Assembly (NCBI RefSeq): GCF_039523295.1
Contig: NZ_BAAAFA010000001.1
Coordinates: 62,001 to 126,000 of the forward strand
DNA length: 64,000 bases
Origin: Colwellia asteriadis
GTDB lineage: Bacteria; Pseudomonadota; Gammaproteobacteria; Enterobacterales; Alteromonadaceae
Direction of reading: 5' to 3'
Positions 8,734 to 17,270 of the stretch are shown piece after piece (the stretch's first letter is position 1; every line of letters begins with the position of its first letter). The notes under the pieces were generated by a model. That model was not told the origin of the DNA. It saw only the letters and a list, made by a program, of their open reading frames with translations, and made no database searches. The translations under genes were made by a program, and so were the position numbers.

Positions 8734-10680
8734 TCACCATTGTAAAGGTTTATCAATGAAGTAGCCCTGAAAATAGTCAACAAATAATTTCTGAAGCTGG
8801 CTTTCCTGAGCTTCATTTTCAATTAATTCAGCAATAACTTCTATCTGTAAACTGTGCGCGATATTAACTAGAGATTGCACAAATAACTGATTTTCAGGTG
8901 ATGAATCAATTTGTTGACTATAGCTGCCGTCAATTTTGACGTAGTCTGGCTTCACTTTCATCAGTTGAGTAAACGATGAAGTACTTGCCCCAAAATGCTC
9001 AAGGGTAACCTTGCAGCCTAACAGTTTCAGCTGCTTACTTAAGTAACAAACATTATTTGCATGTTGAATTAAGCTTTGTTCATTAATCTCAAATATGAAC
9101 AATTCACAAAGCGGTTGATTTTCTGCTAGCGTATCAATTAGCCACTGACAAAAGCTTAAGTGCGCCAATGAAGCAGAATTAATATTAATAGCGACAGGAA
9201 CAGTCAAAGCAGCCGCTTTTTGAATCACAGTATTAATAACCAGTTTATCAAACTCATGTGCTAAATTAACGCGCTGAGCCACAGCCATTAAGCTACCTGT
9301 AGGTATTAAGTCCCCCGTTTCAGTATGATTGAAACGTACATAAAGCTCCTGATGAATAACTTCACTTGCGCTATTTTTTATGTTTTGAGCAAAAAAGCTG
9401 AACTCCTTATTAGCTAATAGTTGCTCTAATTCTGCTTTCCATAATGTATTACCATGTTGCATTACCGAGTTAGGGGCAAACTCCCAACCTTGCGTTGTTG
9501 ATGAAGCCATCATTAACGCCGTATCAGCTTTCATAAGTACTTCAGCCATACTATTTTCAGTTGAAAAGTCAGTAATACCAATATGCGCAAAATGATTCAT
9601 ATATGTATTATCCTCAACTTGACTAGCAGCTTGGTTAAATTTAAGCATCAACTCAACAGCAAGGTGGTGACAATTTTCTTTGTCTATATCTGGCAAAGTA
9701 ACAGCAAAATCAGCACCCGCTAATCTATAAGCATTACTTTTACTCAGTAATTTGGAGTAGTTTAATGTGCTATTAATAAGCGAGACTGCTGTTTTTACAT
9801 ATTCATCACCAGCGGTATAGCCACTTTCTTTATTGATACTGTCGAGGTTCGACAAACGAATTATCATCAAAAAACCTGTTGTACTTTGCTCTTTATTGAT
9901 CAGTAATGCTTCGAATTGATTATTGAAAGAGCGCCTATTGGCGAGTAAAGTCAACTCATCAATATAAGCGACTTTTTGGTAGTTTTCAGTTTGCTTAGTT
10001 AACTCATTAAAGAGGGTTTGTAAAATACGAGACATTCTATTCATCGCATTAACAAATAAGTTAAGCTCAATAGGTTTTGGAATTTCATTAACCTGAATAA
10101 AGTTACCTTGGCAGATTTCATCAGCTTGTTTAGCGGCTTTTTTGATAGGTGTAGTTATTGTTTTAAGTACAAGAGAGACTAAAGTGCCGGCAATCAAAAA
10201 TAAGACTAAAATCATCCCTGTACTTTTTACAGCACTCTGCCAGAGCTGCTCATAGCCAATACCGGGGTGACTAGTTATTTCTAAAGTGCTCGGTTTTACC
10301 CAGCCATCATGCACCTCTGTTGATGATGTTGGCGGTGAAAGAGGAAATAAGCTAACAAACCATGAAGGCACACTTTCAAAAGTCATCGGGTTATTTTTAC
10401 TTAAAATCACTTCCCCTTTGCTATTTTTTAATAACATCGATTGATAATAACCACTATCAAATATTGCACTCATCATGCCATCGACCATAGGTAAATCATC
10501 AGGATTACCAATAAACGGCTTAATCGATAGCCCTAAAGAAGTGGCAGTGTCTTTTGCATGAGATGATAACTGGCTATCAATATAATGACGTGTGTTATCC
10601 ACATTAATCCATAAGCTCCCTAAAAATACTAAAGCTAAAACTAACGTTAATCCCAAATAAAGCTGTCTAGATAAACTCAT
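8734..10680 (-). CDS. lapD: LapD-like degenerate GGDEF-EAL c-di-GMP receptor
   Basis: LapD senses c-di-GMP in the cytoplasm and sequesters the LapG protease in the periplasm when c-di-GMP is high. TM1 is at 8-26, a periplasmic LapD_MoxY-type domain at about 27-150 and TM2 at 153-173, then HAMP, GGDEF (about 235-395) and EAL (about 410-645). Both catalytic motifs are degraded: AGADF at 321-325 instead of GGDEF, and ELYVR at 445-449 instead of EALLR. AEGVE is replaced by AELIE. It is therefore a receptor rather than an enzyme. KIDG is kept near 571. It lies 76 bases downstream of lapG on the same strand, the usual pairing. Confidence 0.88.
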   Translation of the reverse strand: MSLSRQLYLGLTLVLALVFLGSLWINVDNTRHYIDSQLSSHAKDTATSLGLSIKPFIGNPDDLPMVDGMMSAIFDSGYYQSMLLKNSKGEVILSKNNPMTFESVPSWFVSLFPLSPPTSSTEVHDGWVKPSTLEITSHPGIGYEQLWQSAVKSTGMILVLFLIAGTLVSLVLKTITTPIKKAAKQADEICQGNFIQVNEIPKPIELNLFVNAMNRMSRILQTLFNELTKQTENYQKVAYIDELTLLANRRSFNNQFEALLINKEQSTTGFLMIIRLSNLDSINKESGYTAGDEYVKTAVSLINSTLNYSKLLSKSNAYRLAGADFAVTLPDIDKENCHHLAVELMLKFNQAASQVEDNTYMNHFAHIGITDFSTENSMAEVLMKADTALMMASSTTQGWEFAPNSVMQHGNTLWKAELEQLLANKEFSFFAQNIKNSASEVIHQELYVRFNHTETGDLIPTGSLMAVAQRVNLAHEFDKLVINTVIQKAAALTVPVAININSASLAHLSFCQWLIDTLAENQPLCELFIFEINEQSLIQHANNVCYLSKQLKLLGCKVTLEHFGASTSSFTQLMKVKPDYVKIDGSYSQQIDSSPENQLFVQSLVNIAHSLQIEVIAELIENEAQESQLQKLFVDYFQGYFIDKPLQW

Positions 10681-10756
10681 AATTCTTTATCTCTTTATTA
10701 GCCTTATAAATATAAAGCAAATTAGTAGTGTAAATATACCCGATAAAACTCATAAA

Positions 10757-11443
10757 CTAATGACCATGTTCAATTTTATTCATCAGACTTTCCCATGCAC
10801 TATGCCCACCTTTATTTTTAATTTTTCTTCCTCGACCTTGTGCTTTAGCAGCCCATAAACCGTCAGCATTAAAACTATAAATAGGCTGTAGATCTCGTCG
10901 ATAATTAGCAGGTAGTATTTGTTTATTGATATTATCAAGAATTAAAGGCATGGATTCAGGCTCTTTAAAGTAAGCCAATACCATATGTGACTGTTTGAGC
11001 TTGAGCGCTCGAACATACATTAGTCTTAGTTTTTCGGGTGCTATACCTAAAGCACGTAAAGTAAAATACTTTGCAATAGCAAAGTCTTCACAGTCACCTG
11101 CATTTCTTCCTAGAAATTCAATCGGAGTTGCCCAATAATCCTCTTGTTCCCAAACACGAATATCATCAACAAATCTTACTCGATTAAAAAAACGATTTAC
11201 TTGCGCTAACTTTTCTTCTTCTTTTTCAGCTTGAACCGATAACACTAATTGCTGCCATTGCTCAACACGCTCTCTAGCTTCTTGGTTATATTCTTTTTCT
11301 ACTTTATTAAATAAGTCAGGAGAAAATATATCAATAACAGCATCCGCATATAGCAAGCCAGAGCACCAAAAGAGCACAAACAATGTGAGGCGCAATTGCT
11401 TTTTAATTTTAATGCTTTGTACTACTATGCGTTGTGAGTACAC
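10757..11443 (-). CDS. lapG: LapG-like periplasmic cysteine protease
   Basis: This is a transglutaminase-like bacterial cysteine protease (BTLCP, family C93) that cuts giant adhesins of the LapA type to release biofilm cells. The N-terminal hydrophobic segment at 18-34 is a signal peptide. The catalytic triad is visible: C118 in GDCEDF, H153 in SHMVLAY and D170 in LDNIN, with spacing close to Pseudomonas LapG. The DCED acidic cluster fits the known Ca2+ site. The start is a GTG at 11443. It forms an operon with lapD. No LapA-like adhesin or its type I secretion system lies in this window. Confidence 0.9.
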   Translation of the reverse strand: MYSQRIVVQSIKIKKQLRLTLFVLFWCSGLLYADAVIDIFSPDLFNKVEKEYNQEARERVEQWQQLVLSVQAEKEEEKLAQVNRFFNRVRFVDDIRVWEQEDYWATPIEFLGRNAGDCEDFAIAKYFTLRALGIAPEKLRLMYVRALKLKQSHMVLAYFKEPESMPLILDNINKQILPANYRRDLQPIYSFNADGLWAAKAQGRGRKIKNKGGHSAWESLMNKIEHGH

Positions 11444-11643
11444 TCAACGACCAACATTAGTAATAAATATTTGCTGTTTATAAAAGAATGCAATAAACAT
11501 TATAAGTCTTCGCTATAAAGTAATTAATAGTATTGTATACATAAATTATAGAATCAATCCTCGGCAATAGTAAGCGTATTTGGTATTTTTCATGAATTTG
11601 AATGAATTAGTAACAAATAATTTAGTTATAGTCAGCTATAAAC

Positions 11644-11678
11644 AAAAAAGACCTTAAGCTTTTCAGCAAAAGGTCTTT
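11644..11678 (-). terminator. Terminator downstream of the PEP-CTERM gene
   Basis: A 9-bp perfect stem (AAAGACCTT / AAGGTCTTT) with a 14-base loop has a U tract on the minus strand. It lies 35 bases past the stop codon. Confidence 0.8.
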
Positions 11679-11712
11679 CTATACACTATTAGTAAATATT
11701 ACTTATAGTAAA

Positions 11713-12387
11713 TTATTTACTAAAACGTCTAAAACCAAATAGGCATAGCGCGGTACCAAATAAAACAATAGCTGCAGGCTCAGGCACTTCAACTTTAGCT
11801 GCGGTAATTACTCTAAGTTGGTCAGAATAAGGTGCTCTAGCAAATAAAGATAAATCTATTTGATTACCTGATACTGTAAATACATCATTTGTACCGTTAG
11901 CACCATAAAAGTCAGCCTCTAACTCTAAACCACGACCTAAAAAGTCAGTTGGGTAAGTAACACCTGCAACACCTAAAACACTGTCACTTTTACCTAAGTT
12001 CTTCGCAGTTTGTGGTTGAGCACCAGGTCTGCTTCCTGTCCAGATAACAGCAAGAATTTTAGTGTCGAAAAAGTGTGTACCCGTAGCATTGAAAGAGCCA
12101 CGACTATAGTCGGTACCCACAGCATCATAGTTAAAAATAAAGCTATTCACCGTAGTACCAGCAAGCAAACTACCTGAAAGACCCGTTGCTGCAAGAAAAT
12201 CAACATCAAGGTCTGCACCCAGCATTACATTTTGACGTTCTGCATATAAAAAGATATCGGTATCACTTTCAGGGTTAGAGTTAACCTCTAATGATGATGG
12301 AATTGCGTTACCCGAAATAATACCTGCATTAGCAAAATTAACTAATGAAGATAAAGTGATAAGTGAAATAAGAATACTTTTAAGCAT
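11713..12387 (-). CDS. PEP-CTERM sorting domain protein
   Basis: This is an exported protein with an exosortase sorting signal. The signal peptide ends near residue 21 (ANAG). The C-terminus has the VPEPAA motif, a hydrophobic helix (IVLFGTALCLFGF) and a basic RRFSK end, the three parts of a PEP-CTERM tail. The middle (about 25-195) is Gly-, Ser- and Thr-rich and beta-like with no recognised catalytic domain. A strong AGGAG ribosome site precedes the ATG. Such proteins are often co-regulated with EPS loci, and this one flanks such a locus. The function of the mature protein is unknown. Confidence 0.88.
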   Translation of the reverse strand: MLKSILISLITLSSLVNFANAGIISGNAIPSSLEVNSNPESDTDIFLYAERQNVMLGADLDVDFLAATGLSGSLLAGTTVNSFIFNYDAVGTDYSRGSFNATGTHFFDTKILAVIWTGSRPGAQPQTAKNLGKSDSVLGVAGVTYPTDFLGRGLELEADFYGANGTNDVFTVSGNQIDLSLFARAPYSDQLRVITAAKVEVPEPAAIVLFGTALCLFGFRRFSK

Positions 12388-12627
12388 GGATGTTACTCCT
12401 ATAAATTATATTAACCATTTCAATACAGCATGTTAGTGCAATATAAATGGACTGCAAACATTATACCGAGAACTATGCATAATTTACGCCAATAAAAATA
12501 AATACTTTATTTACAAAGTGTTAGAAACGTCGTATTTTTAAAGAATGAAATAAAAAAGCACTATGTAAAGAAAGCTGACACAAAAAACATCTAATATTTC
12601 AATAATTTCGCTTTATGTTATAAAGTA
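12388..12627. other. Intergenic AT-rich region upstream of the EPS locus
   Basis: It holds the 5' flank of the minus-strand PEP-CTERM gene, including its ribosome site at about 12390-12405, and very AT-rich DNA. I see no gene or convincing hairpin here. Confidence 0.5.
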
Positions 12628-12819
12628 CTTAGGGACTGTTGATCTTTCGAGATTGTTTTTGCAGTTTTTTGTTGGTGTTTGTATTTATACAAGGCAGAGC
12701 CTTAGTAATGTAGTTATTCAGGACAATAAGCGCCTGCATTGTCTAATAAGCTACATCCATGTAGCGTTACCTAAAAAGGCGATAACGCAGTAAAAATGAC
12801 CTACAAACGCTGCCCTAAG
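12628..12819. repeat. Possible MITE-like element at the EPS locus boundary
   Basis: A segment of about 190 bp is bounded by short inverted ends, CTTAGGG (12628-12634) and CCCTAAG (12813-12819). It contains an internal palindrome GCTACATCCATGTAGC (about 12750-12765). It has no gene of its own and looks less AT-rich than its flanks. No target-site duplication is obvious. The segment starting GGGACTGTTGATCTTTCGAG resembles repeated intergenic DNA in marine gammaproteobacteria, but this is from memory and unverified. Confidence 0.4.
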
Positions 12820-12873
12820 GATTCCGCTAGATACTATTTGGCTATTATTCCTTGCAATGACAAAGAGACTAAT

Positions 12874-13608
12874 ATGAACACCAAGCTCACCGTAATAACA
12901 CCTGTTCTAAATGGTATTAACACCATTGCTGATTGCATAGCCTCAGTTAAAGCTCAAAATTACAAGTATATAGAACATATTATTATTGATGGAAACTCCA
13001 CTGATGGCACCGTAGCTTTTGTTTTATCACAAGGGCTTAGATGTGTAAGTGAAAATGACACGGGTGTTTATGACGCTTTTAATAAAGGGATACTCATGGC
13101 TGATGGTGATGTTATACATATATTAAATGCCGATGATTGCTATGCACATGAGCAAGTCGTTAGCAATGTTATGGCGACCATAACACAAGAAGAGTCTGAC
13201 TTATGTCATGGTTACATTCATCAGGTTAACAGCCAAGGGAATGTAGTACAACGCGTTGGTAAGCAATTAACTAAGAATGAATTATTACAAAAAATGCGAA
13301 TTGCCCACCCCTCCGTTTTTGTGAGAAAGTCGGTTTATGATAACTACGGTCGCTTTAGCCAAGGCTTTAAAGTAGCTGGCGATCATGAGTTTCTTTTGCG
13401 TGTTTGGTCTAAAGTACGTATCAGCTTTATTCCTGAGGTTTTAGTTAACATGCGCTTAGGTGGATTAAGCAACTCGCAAGTAAGTTTAAGTTATCGTGAA
13501 TCTATGGCTGCTGCGCTAATACACGGTGCAAATCCTTTAAATGCCTTAGCAAGATATTACCTTGAGCTGTTAAAAAATAAGTTACTCAGCTTTCGGTCCA
13601 TAAAATAA
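12874..13608 (+). CDS. Family 2 glycosyltransferase
   Basis: This is a GT-A fold sugar transferase acting on the cytoplasmic face during EPS repeat assembly. The N-terminus LTVITPVLNG and then HIIIDGNSTDGT form the nucleotide-binding core. SENDTGVYDAFNKG and the metal-binding motif NADD follow, which is typical of the WcaA/WcaE-like subgroup. The ATG at 12874 begins a normal GT2 N-terminus (244 residues). An in-frame ATG at 12796 would add 26 atypical residues encoded partly inside the MITE-like element, so I prefer 12874. It is the first gene of the plus-strand EPS block. Sugar specificity is unknown. Confidence 0.85.
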   Translation: MNTKLTVITPVLNGINTIADCIASVKAQNYKYIEHIIIDGNSTDGTVAFVLSQGLRCVSENDTGVYDAFNKGILMADGDVIHILNADDCYAHEQVVSNVMATITQEESDLCHGYIHQVNSQGNVVQRVGKQLTKNELLQKMRIAHPSVFVRKSVYDNYGRFSQGFKVAGDHEFLLRVWSKVRISFIPEVLVNMRLGGLSNSQVSLSYRESMAAALIHGANPLNALARYYLELLKNKLLSFRSIK

Positions 13609-13625
13609 TGAGTGAGTATTAAGCG

Positions 13626-14165
13626 ATGACATTACGTCCCGTATTATGGGGGTTTAGAACATTAATAATCCTGTGCTACTTAAAAATATTTCATCAAGCA
13701 AAGGGTTGGAAGTACTTTTTTGGCTCCTGGAATAACTTTAGATGCACACAAGGTAAGCTGAAGCTTTCAGGCGGAATATGGATTGAATCACTGGCGTTAT
13801 GTCATTGCACTGGCGGCAACATTTCCATAGGGAAACGAACCTTCATTAACCGTTTTGCAAGTATTGTCAGTAGAGAAAATATTATAATTGGCGATGATGT
13901 GCTTATTGGCGATCATGTATCTATTTATGATCATGATCACCGTTTGTCTAATTTACCTACCACTTACGGACAGCAAGGTTTTGTTTCAGCTGAAATACAT
14001 ATTGCCAATAATGTATGGATTGGCTGCCACAGTACAATATTAAAAGGGGTAAATATTGGTGAAAACAGCGTTATTGGTGCAGGCTCAGTAGTAACAAAGT
14101 CAGTACCTGAAAACGAGCTTTGGGCTGGTTCGCCAGCCAAGTTTATAAAAAAAATAGCGAACTAA
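13626..14165 (+). CDS. Left-handed beta-helix acetyltransferase, WbbJ/WcaF-like
   Basis: This acyl-CoA-dependent O-acetyltransferase of 179 residues probably modifies an EPS sugar. Hexapeptide repeats run from about residue 55 to 165 (for example IIIGDDVLIGDHVSI, ANNVWIGCHSTILKG). The loop YDHDHR carries the likely catalytic His. The end AGSPAKFIKKI is characteristic of the family. It lies 17 bases after the GT2 gene in the same operon. The target sugar is unknown. Confidence 0.85.
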   Translation: MTLRPVLWGFRTLIILCYLKIFHQAKGWKYFFGSWNNFRCTQGKLKLSGGIWIESLALCHCTGGNISIGKRTFINRFASIVSRENIIIGDDVLIGDHVSIYDHDHRLSNLPTTYGQQGFVSAEIHIANNVWIGCHSTILKGVNIGENSVIGAGSVVTKSVPENELWAGSPAKFIKKIAN

Positions 14166-14225
14166 CCAAAGCGCTAGTTTTAAAACGAATATTAACCCGA
14201 ATTTAACAGAAATAAGATTAATAAT

Positions 14226-15221
14226 ATGACGCCAGTATTTATATTTTCTACCCCTAGGGCAGGCTCCACTCTGCTACAAAGAATACTTGCTTGTCATGAA
14301 AAAATAGCAACTAGCCCTGAACCATGGATTTTACTCCCGTTACTGTCAATGACAAAAAGCAGCTCAGCTTGTCATACTTATACCTCAAGTTACTCTGTTG
14401 AAACCTGTGCAAAAGCCATTAAAAGCTTCACCAGTAACATCAATCAAGTAGCGGATAAAAATAACTCCGCGCATTACCAAAAGCTACTTGAAAACTTTGT
14501 CTTATCACTATACCAAGCAGCCTCAGAAAATAATGAAGACTTTTTTGTTGATAAAACCCCTCGTTATTACTACATCGTTAATGAAATTATTAAGTTACTT
14601 CCCCATGCAAAATTTATTTTTTTATTCAGAAACCCACTGCAAACATACGCCTCAGTACTAACAACATGGAATAATAATAATTTCTTTAAGTTGTATAGAA
14701 ATAAAGATGATTTATACCTCGCCCCCAAGTTATTATCGAGTGCTTATAAAAATCATCAAAACCAGTCTATTGCTATCAATTACGATGATTTAGTCACTAA
14801 TACTGCCGTAACTCTCAAGCAAGTTTTTGAATACCTTAACATTGCAGAATTAGCTCCCGAGAAACTCTGCTTAACAGAACAAAAATTTGCTCCTAATGAG
14901 ATGGGTGACCCCACAGGACAATACAAATACAAAGAAGTAAGCGCTAACTCCATTAATAATTGGCAAGAAATAATAAATAACCCAGTACGAAAATGGTATA
15001 TGAAGCGCTACCTAACTCACTTAGGTGAAAACGTTGCACAACACTACGGTTATTCAACGCAAGCATTACAACAGCAAGTAGACTCTCTCCCCACTCAAAA
15101 CAATGCCGGATTACTTTCTGATCTACTTGGTATTATTTATCATAACTTAGTTTGCAAGTTGAAATTAAACTTAATATTTTCAAAAAAGCACAACCAACGT
15201 AATAGCGGCTTTTATGACTAA
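14226..15221 (+). CDS. Sulfotransferase family protein
   Basis: This is a PAPS-dependent sulfotransferase-like enzyme of 331 residues. The 5'-phosphosulfate-binding loop is at the N-terminus (FSTPRAGSTLLQR, residues 7-19). A 3'-phosphate-binding segment, FLFRNPLQTYASVL, lies near residue 140, and a downstream YDDLV matches the family. It sits inside the EPS operon and overlaps the next gene by 8 bases, so it probably sulfates an EPS sugar or a lipid-linked intermediate. Substrate assignment is inference. A second sulfotransferase-like gene lies at 26621-27319. Confidence 0.82.
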   Translation: MTPVFIFSTPRAGSTLLQRILACHEKIATSPEPWILLPLLSMTKSSSACHTYTSSYSVETCAKAIKSFTSNINQVADKNNSAHYQKLLENFVLSLYQAASENNEDFFVDKTPRYYYIVNEIIKLLPHAKFIFLFRNPLQTYASVLTTWNNNNFFKLYRNKDDLYLAPKLLSSAYKNHQNQSIAINYDDLVTNTAVTLKQVFEYLNIAELAPEKLCLTEQKFAPNEMGDPTGQYKYKEVSANSINNWQEIINNPVRKWYMKRYLTHLGENVAQHYGYSTQALQQQVDSLPTQNNAGLLSDLLGIIYHNLVCKLKLNLIFSKKHNQRNSGFYD

Positions 15222-16446
15222 GAGCACTCCTCAGGTAGAAACACCTATAGTTACTAAACCAAGTAAAGTGATGAGAATACTATTTTGTCATAATTATTAT
15301 CAACAAGGTGGCGGAGAAGATGTCGCTTTAGAAAATGAAATGGCCTTACTTAAAAAGCAGGGTCACGATGTGCAACTTTACAGCGTGTCGAACCATCAAA
15401 TAGTGAGTTTTTGGCAAAAATTGTGCGTCAGTTTTCACCTTACTTACTCATGGTACTACAAGGCAGAGTTTACAAAGTTTATTCAAGACTTTAAGCCTGA
15501 TGTGGTTCACGTACATAATTTTTTTCCACTACTCACGCCTGCAATATTTGATGCTTGCTATGAACATAACACCCCTGTTGTACATACCTTGCATAACTAT
15601 CGACTATTATGTCCTAGCGCTACGCTGTTTATTCAAGGTACAAACAACCAAGAAAGCATTACCAAAAGCGCCTATGCCGTAGTGAAGCATAAGCCTTATA
15701 AAAACTCCTTCTTGGGTACTTTTATCCTTGCTAGAGCCATTGAAAAGTATAAAAAATCACGCATCTGGGTTACAAAAGTAAATCATTTTATCGCCCCTTC
15801 CTCTTGCTTAAAAAACATTTACGTTAATGCTGGTTTCTCCGCAGAAAGCATAACCGTAAAACCTCATTTTATAGACTCTATTGAAACACCTATAACATCA
15901 TTAACACGCACTGATAAATATGCCGTATTTATTGGCAGGCTTACACACGAAAAAGGTATAGAGCTATTATTAGAGAGTTGGCGTGAAAGTGACATTGAGC
16001 TACGTGTTTATGGTGCTGGCCCACTCACTTATAAAGTAGGCGCTAAAAAACAAAAAAACATTCGCTATATGGGTGAGGTCAGTAAAGAGCAAGTATTAAA
16101 AGCGCTGGCCACTAGCCAATATTTAATCATGCCAACATTATGGCAAGAGCCCTTTGGTTTTGTGGTTATTGAGGCATTCTCACAAGGTATTCCTGTGATT
16201 GCCAGCAACATTGGGGCTATGCCTGAGCTAATTAAACACCATAAAAACGGTTTATTGTTCAAAGCAAATAGCCGTAATGAATTGCAAAATCAAATAGATG
16301 TAATGAAAAATATTGAAAAACGCGATAATATGGCACAACAAGCGCAACTCGACTTTAACCAAAAATATAGCGCGCAAGTAAATTACCCACAACTGCTTTC
16401 TATATATCAAAGTGTGATTGCTAGGAAACCACAACGTGCTAACTAA
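15214..16446 (+). CDS. Family 4 glycosyltransferase
   Basis: This is a GT-B retaining glycosyltransferase. The N-terminal Rossmann half starts at MRILFCHNYY with the GGGED loop. The C-terminal Glycos_transf_1 domain has FIGRLTHEKGIELL and PTLWQEPFGFVVIEAFSQGIPVIAS, including the E-x7-E-type donor motif. The start at 15214 overlaps the sulfotransferase stop. An in-frame ATG at 15271, just before MRILFCH, gives a more typical N-terminus, so the first 19 residues are uncertain. The overlap suggests translational coupling. The sugar is unknown. Confidence 0.88.
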   Translation: MTKSTPQVETPIVTKPSKVMRILFCHNYYQQGGGEDVALENEMALLKKQGHDVQLYSVSNHQIVSFWQKLCVSFHLTYSWYYKAEFTKFIQDFKPDVVHVHNFFPLLTPAIFDACYEHNTPVVHTLHNYRLLCPSATLFIQGTNNQESITKSAYAVVKHKPYKNSFLGTFILARAIEKYKKSRIWVTKVNHFIAPSSCLKNIYVNAGFSAESITVKPHFIDSIETPITSLTRTDKYAVFIGRLTHEKGIELLLESWRESDIELRVYGAGPLTYKVGAKKQKNIRYMGEVSKEQVLKALATSQYLIMPTLWQEPFGFVVIEAFSQGIPVIASNIGAMPELIKHHKNGLLFKANSRNELQNQIDVMKNIEKRDNMAQQAQLDFNQKYSAQVNYPQLLSIYQSVIARKPQRAN

Positions 16447-17248
16447 AAGTAACATTTTATCGCTCAGCGTAAATGTCATAAGTATTGCCCAAGCGGTTGA
16501 GCATATTATAACGCTCGCCGTTAAAAAGTCAGCCGCTTACGTTTGTGTCTCGAATGTGCATATGTGCATGGAAGCCTTTGACGATATAAGCTTTCAACAT
16601 ATCATTAACAATGCTGACTTAGTTGTTGCTGATGGTAGGCCTATTTATTGGGCACAAAAAATATTAGGCCACAAGCAAGCACAACAAGTACGAGGTCAAG
16701 ATTTAATGACTGAACTTTGTGCATACAGCGCTGATAAAAAATTAAATATAGGTCTTTATGGCGGGAGTTGCGATAAGGTATTAACTAAGGTTATTCACGA
16801 GCTAAAACAACAGTTTCCTAATATCCGCATTACTTATTATTTCTCGCCGCCATTTCCTGAGCTTGCTGAGTCTAATGCGGCAAAAAAATCAGGTATTAAT
16901 GCCGAGTTAAGTCGTGATACAGACCAGCAATTAAATGTCACTGTAATCGACAATATCAATAACGCAAACGTTGATATATTATTTGTAGGTATTGGTTGCC
17001 CAAAACAAGAACGTTGGATGGCTGAAAACTCCGTAAAAACATCCTGTGTTATGCTAGGTGTTGGCGCTGCTTTTGACTTTATTGCAAGAGAGAAAAAACA
17101 CGCGCCTAAGTGGATGCAACAGTCGGGGCTGGAATGGTTCTATCGTTTATTAGCAGAGCCTAAACGTTTAGCGGGTAGATACCTAAAGCAAAACCCCAGA
17201 TTTGTTTACCATTTTTTAAAGCAATTATTGAATAAAAGCATACAATAG
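16436..17248 (+). CDS. WecG/TagA/CpsF family glycosyltransferase (copy 1)
   Basis: This is a GT26-family transferase, as in WecG (ManNAcA transfer to lipid II) or TagA. It adds a sugar to an undecaprenyl-linked acceptor. Motifs: VADGRPIYWAQ with the catalytic Asp near residue 72, then LFVGIGCPKQERWM and LGVGAAFDFIA. The C-terminal GLEWFYRLLAEPKRL is the membrane-binding tail. I prefer the GTG start at 16436 because an AGGAA ribosome site lies 8 bases upstream; a TTG at 16418 is possible. It overlaps the upstream GT4 gene. A second family member lies at 23647-24402. Confidence 0.87.
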   Translation: MLTKSNILSLSVNVISIAQAVEHIITLAVKKSAAYVCVSNVHMCMEAFDDISFQHIINNADLVVADGRPIYWAQKILGHKQAQQVRGQDLMTELCAYSADKKLNIGLYGGSCDKVLTKVIHELKQQFPNIRITYYFSPPFPELAESNAAKKSGINAELSRDTDQQLNVTVIDNINNANVDILFVGIGCPKQERWMAENSVKTSCVMLGVGAAFDFIAREKKHAPKWMQQSGLEWFYRLLAEPKRLAGRYLKQNPRFVYHFLKQLLNKSIQ

Positions 17249-17270
17249 CACTCTTTTTGGATGATGAACC

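Noticed and set aside
12796..12873. Upstream extension of the GT2 gene start
   Set aside because: The extra 26 residues are not GT-like and come partly from the MITE-like element; the ATG at 12874 gives the normal N-terminus.
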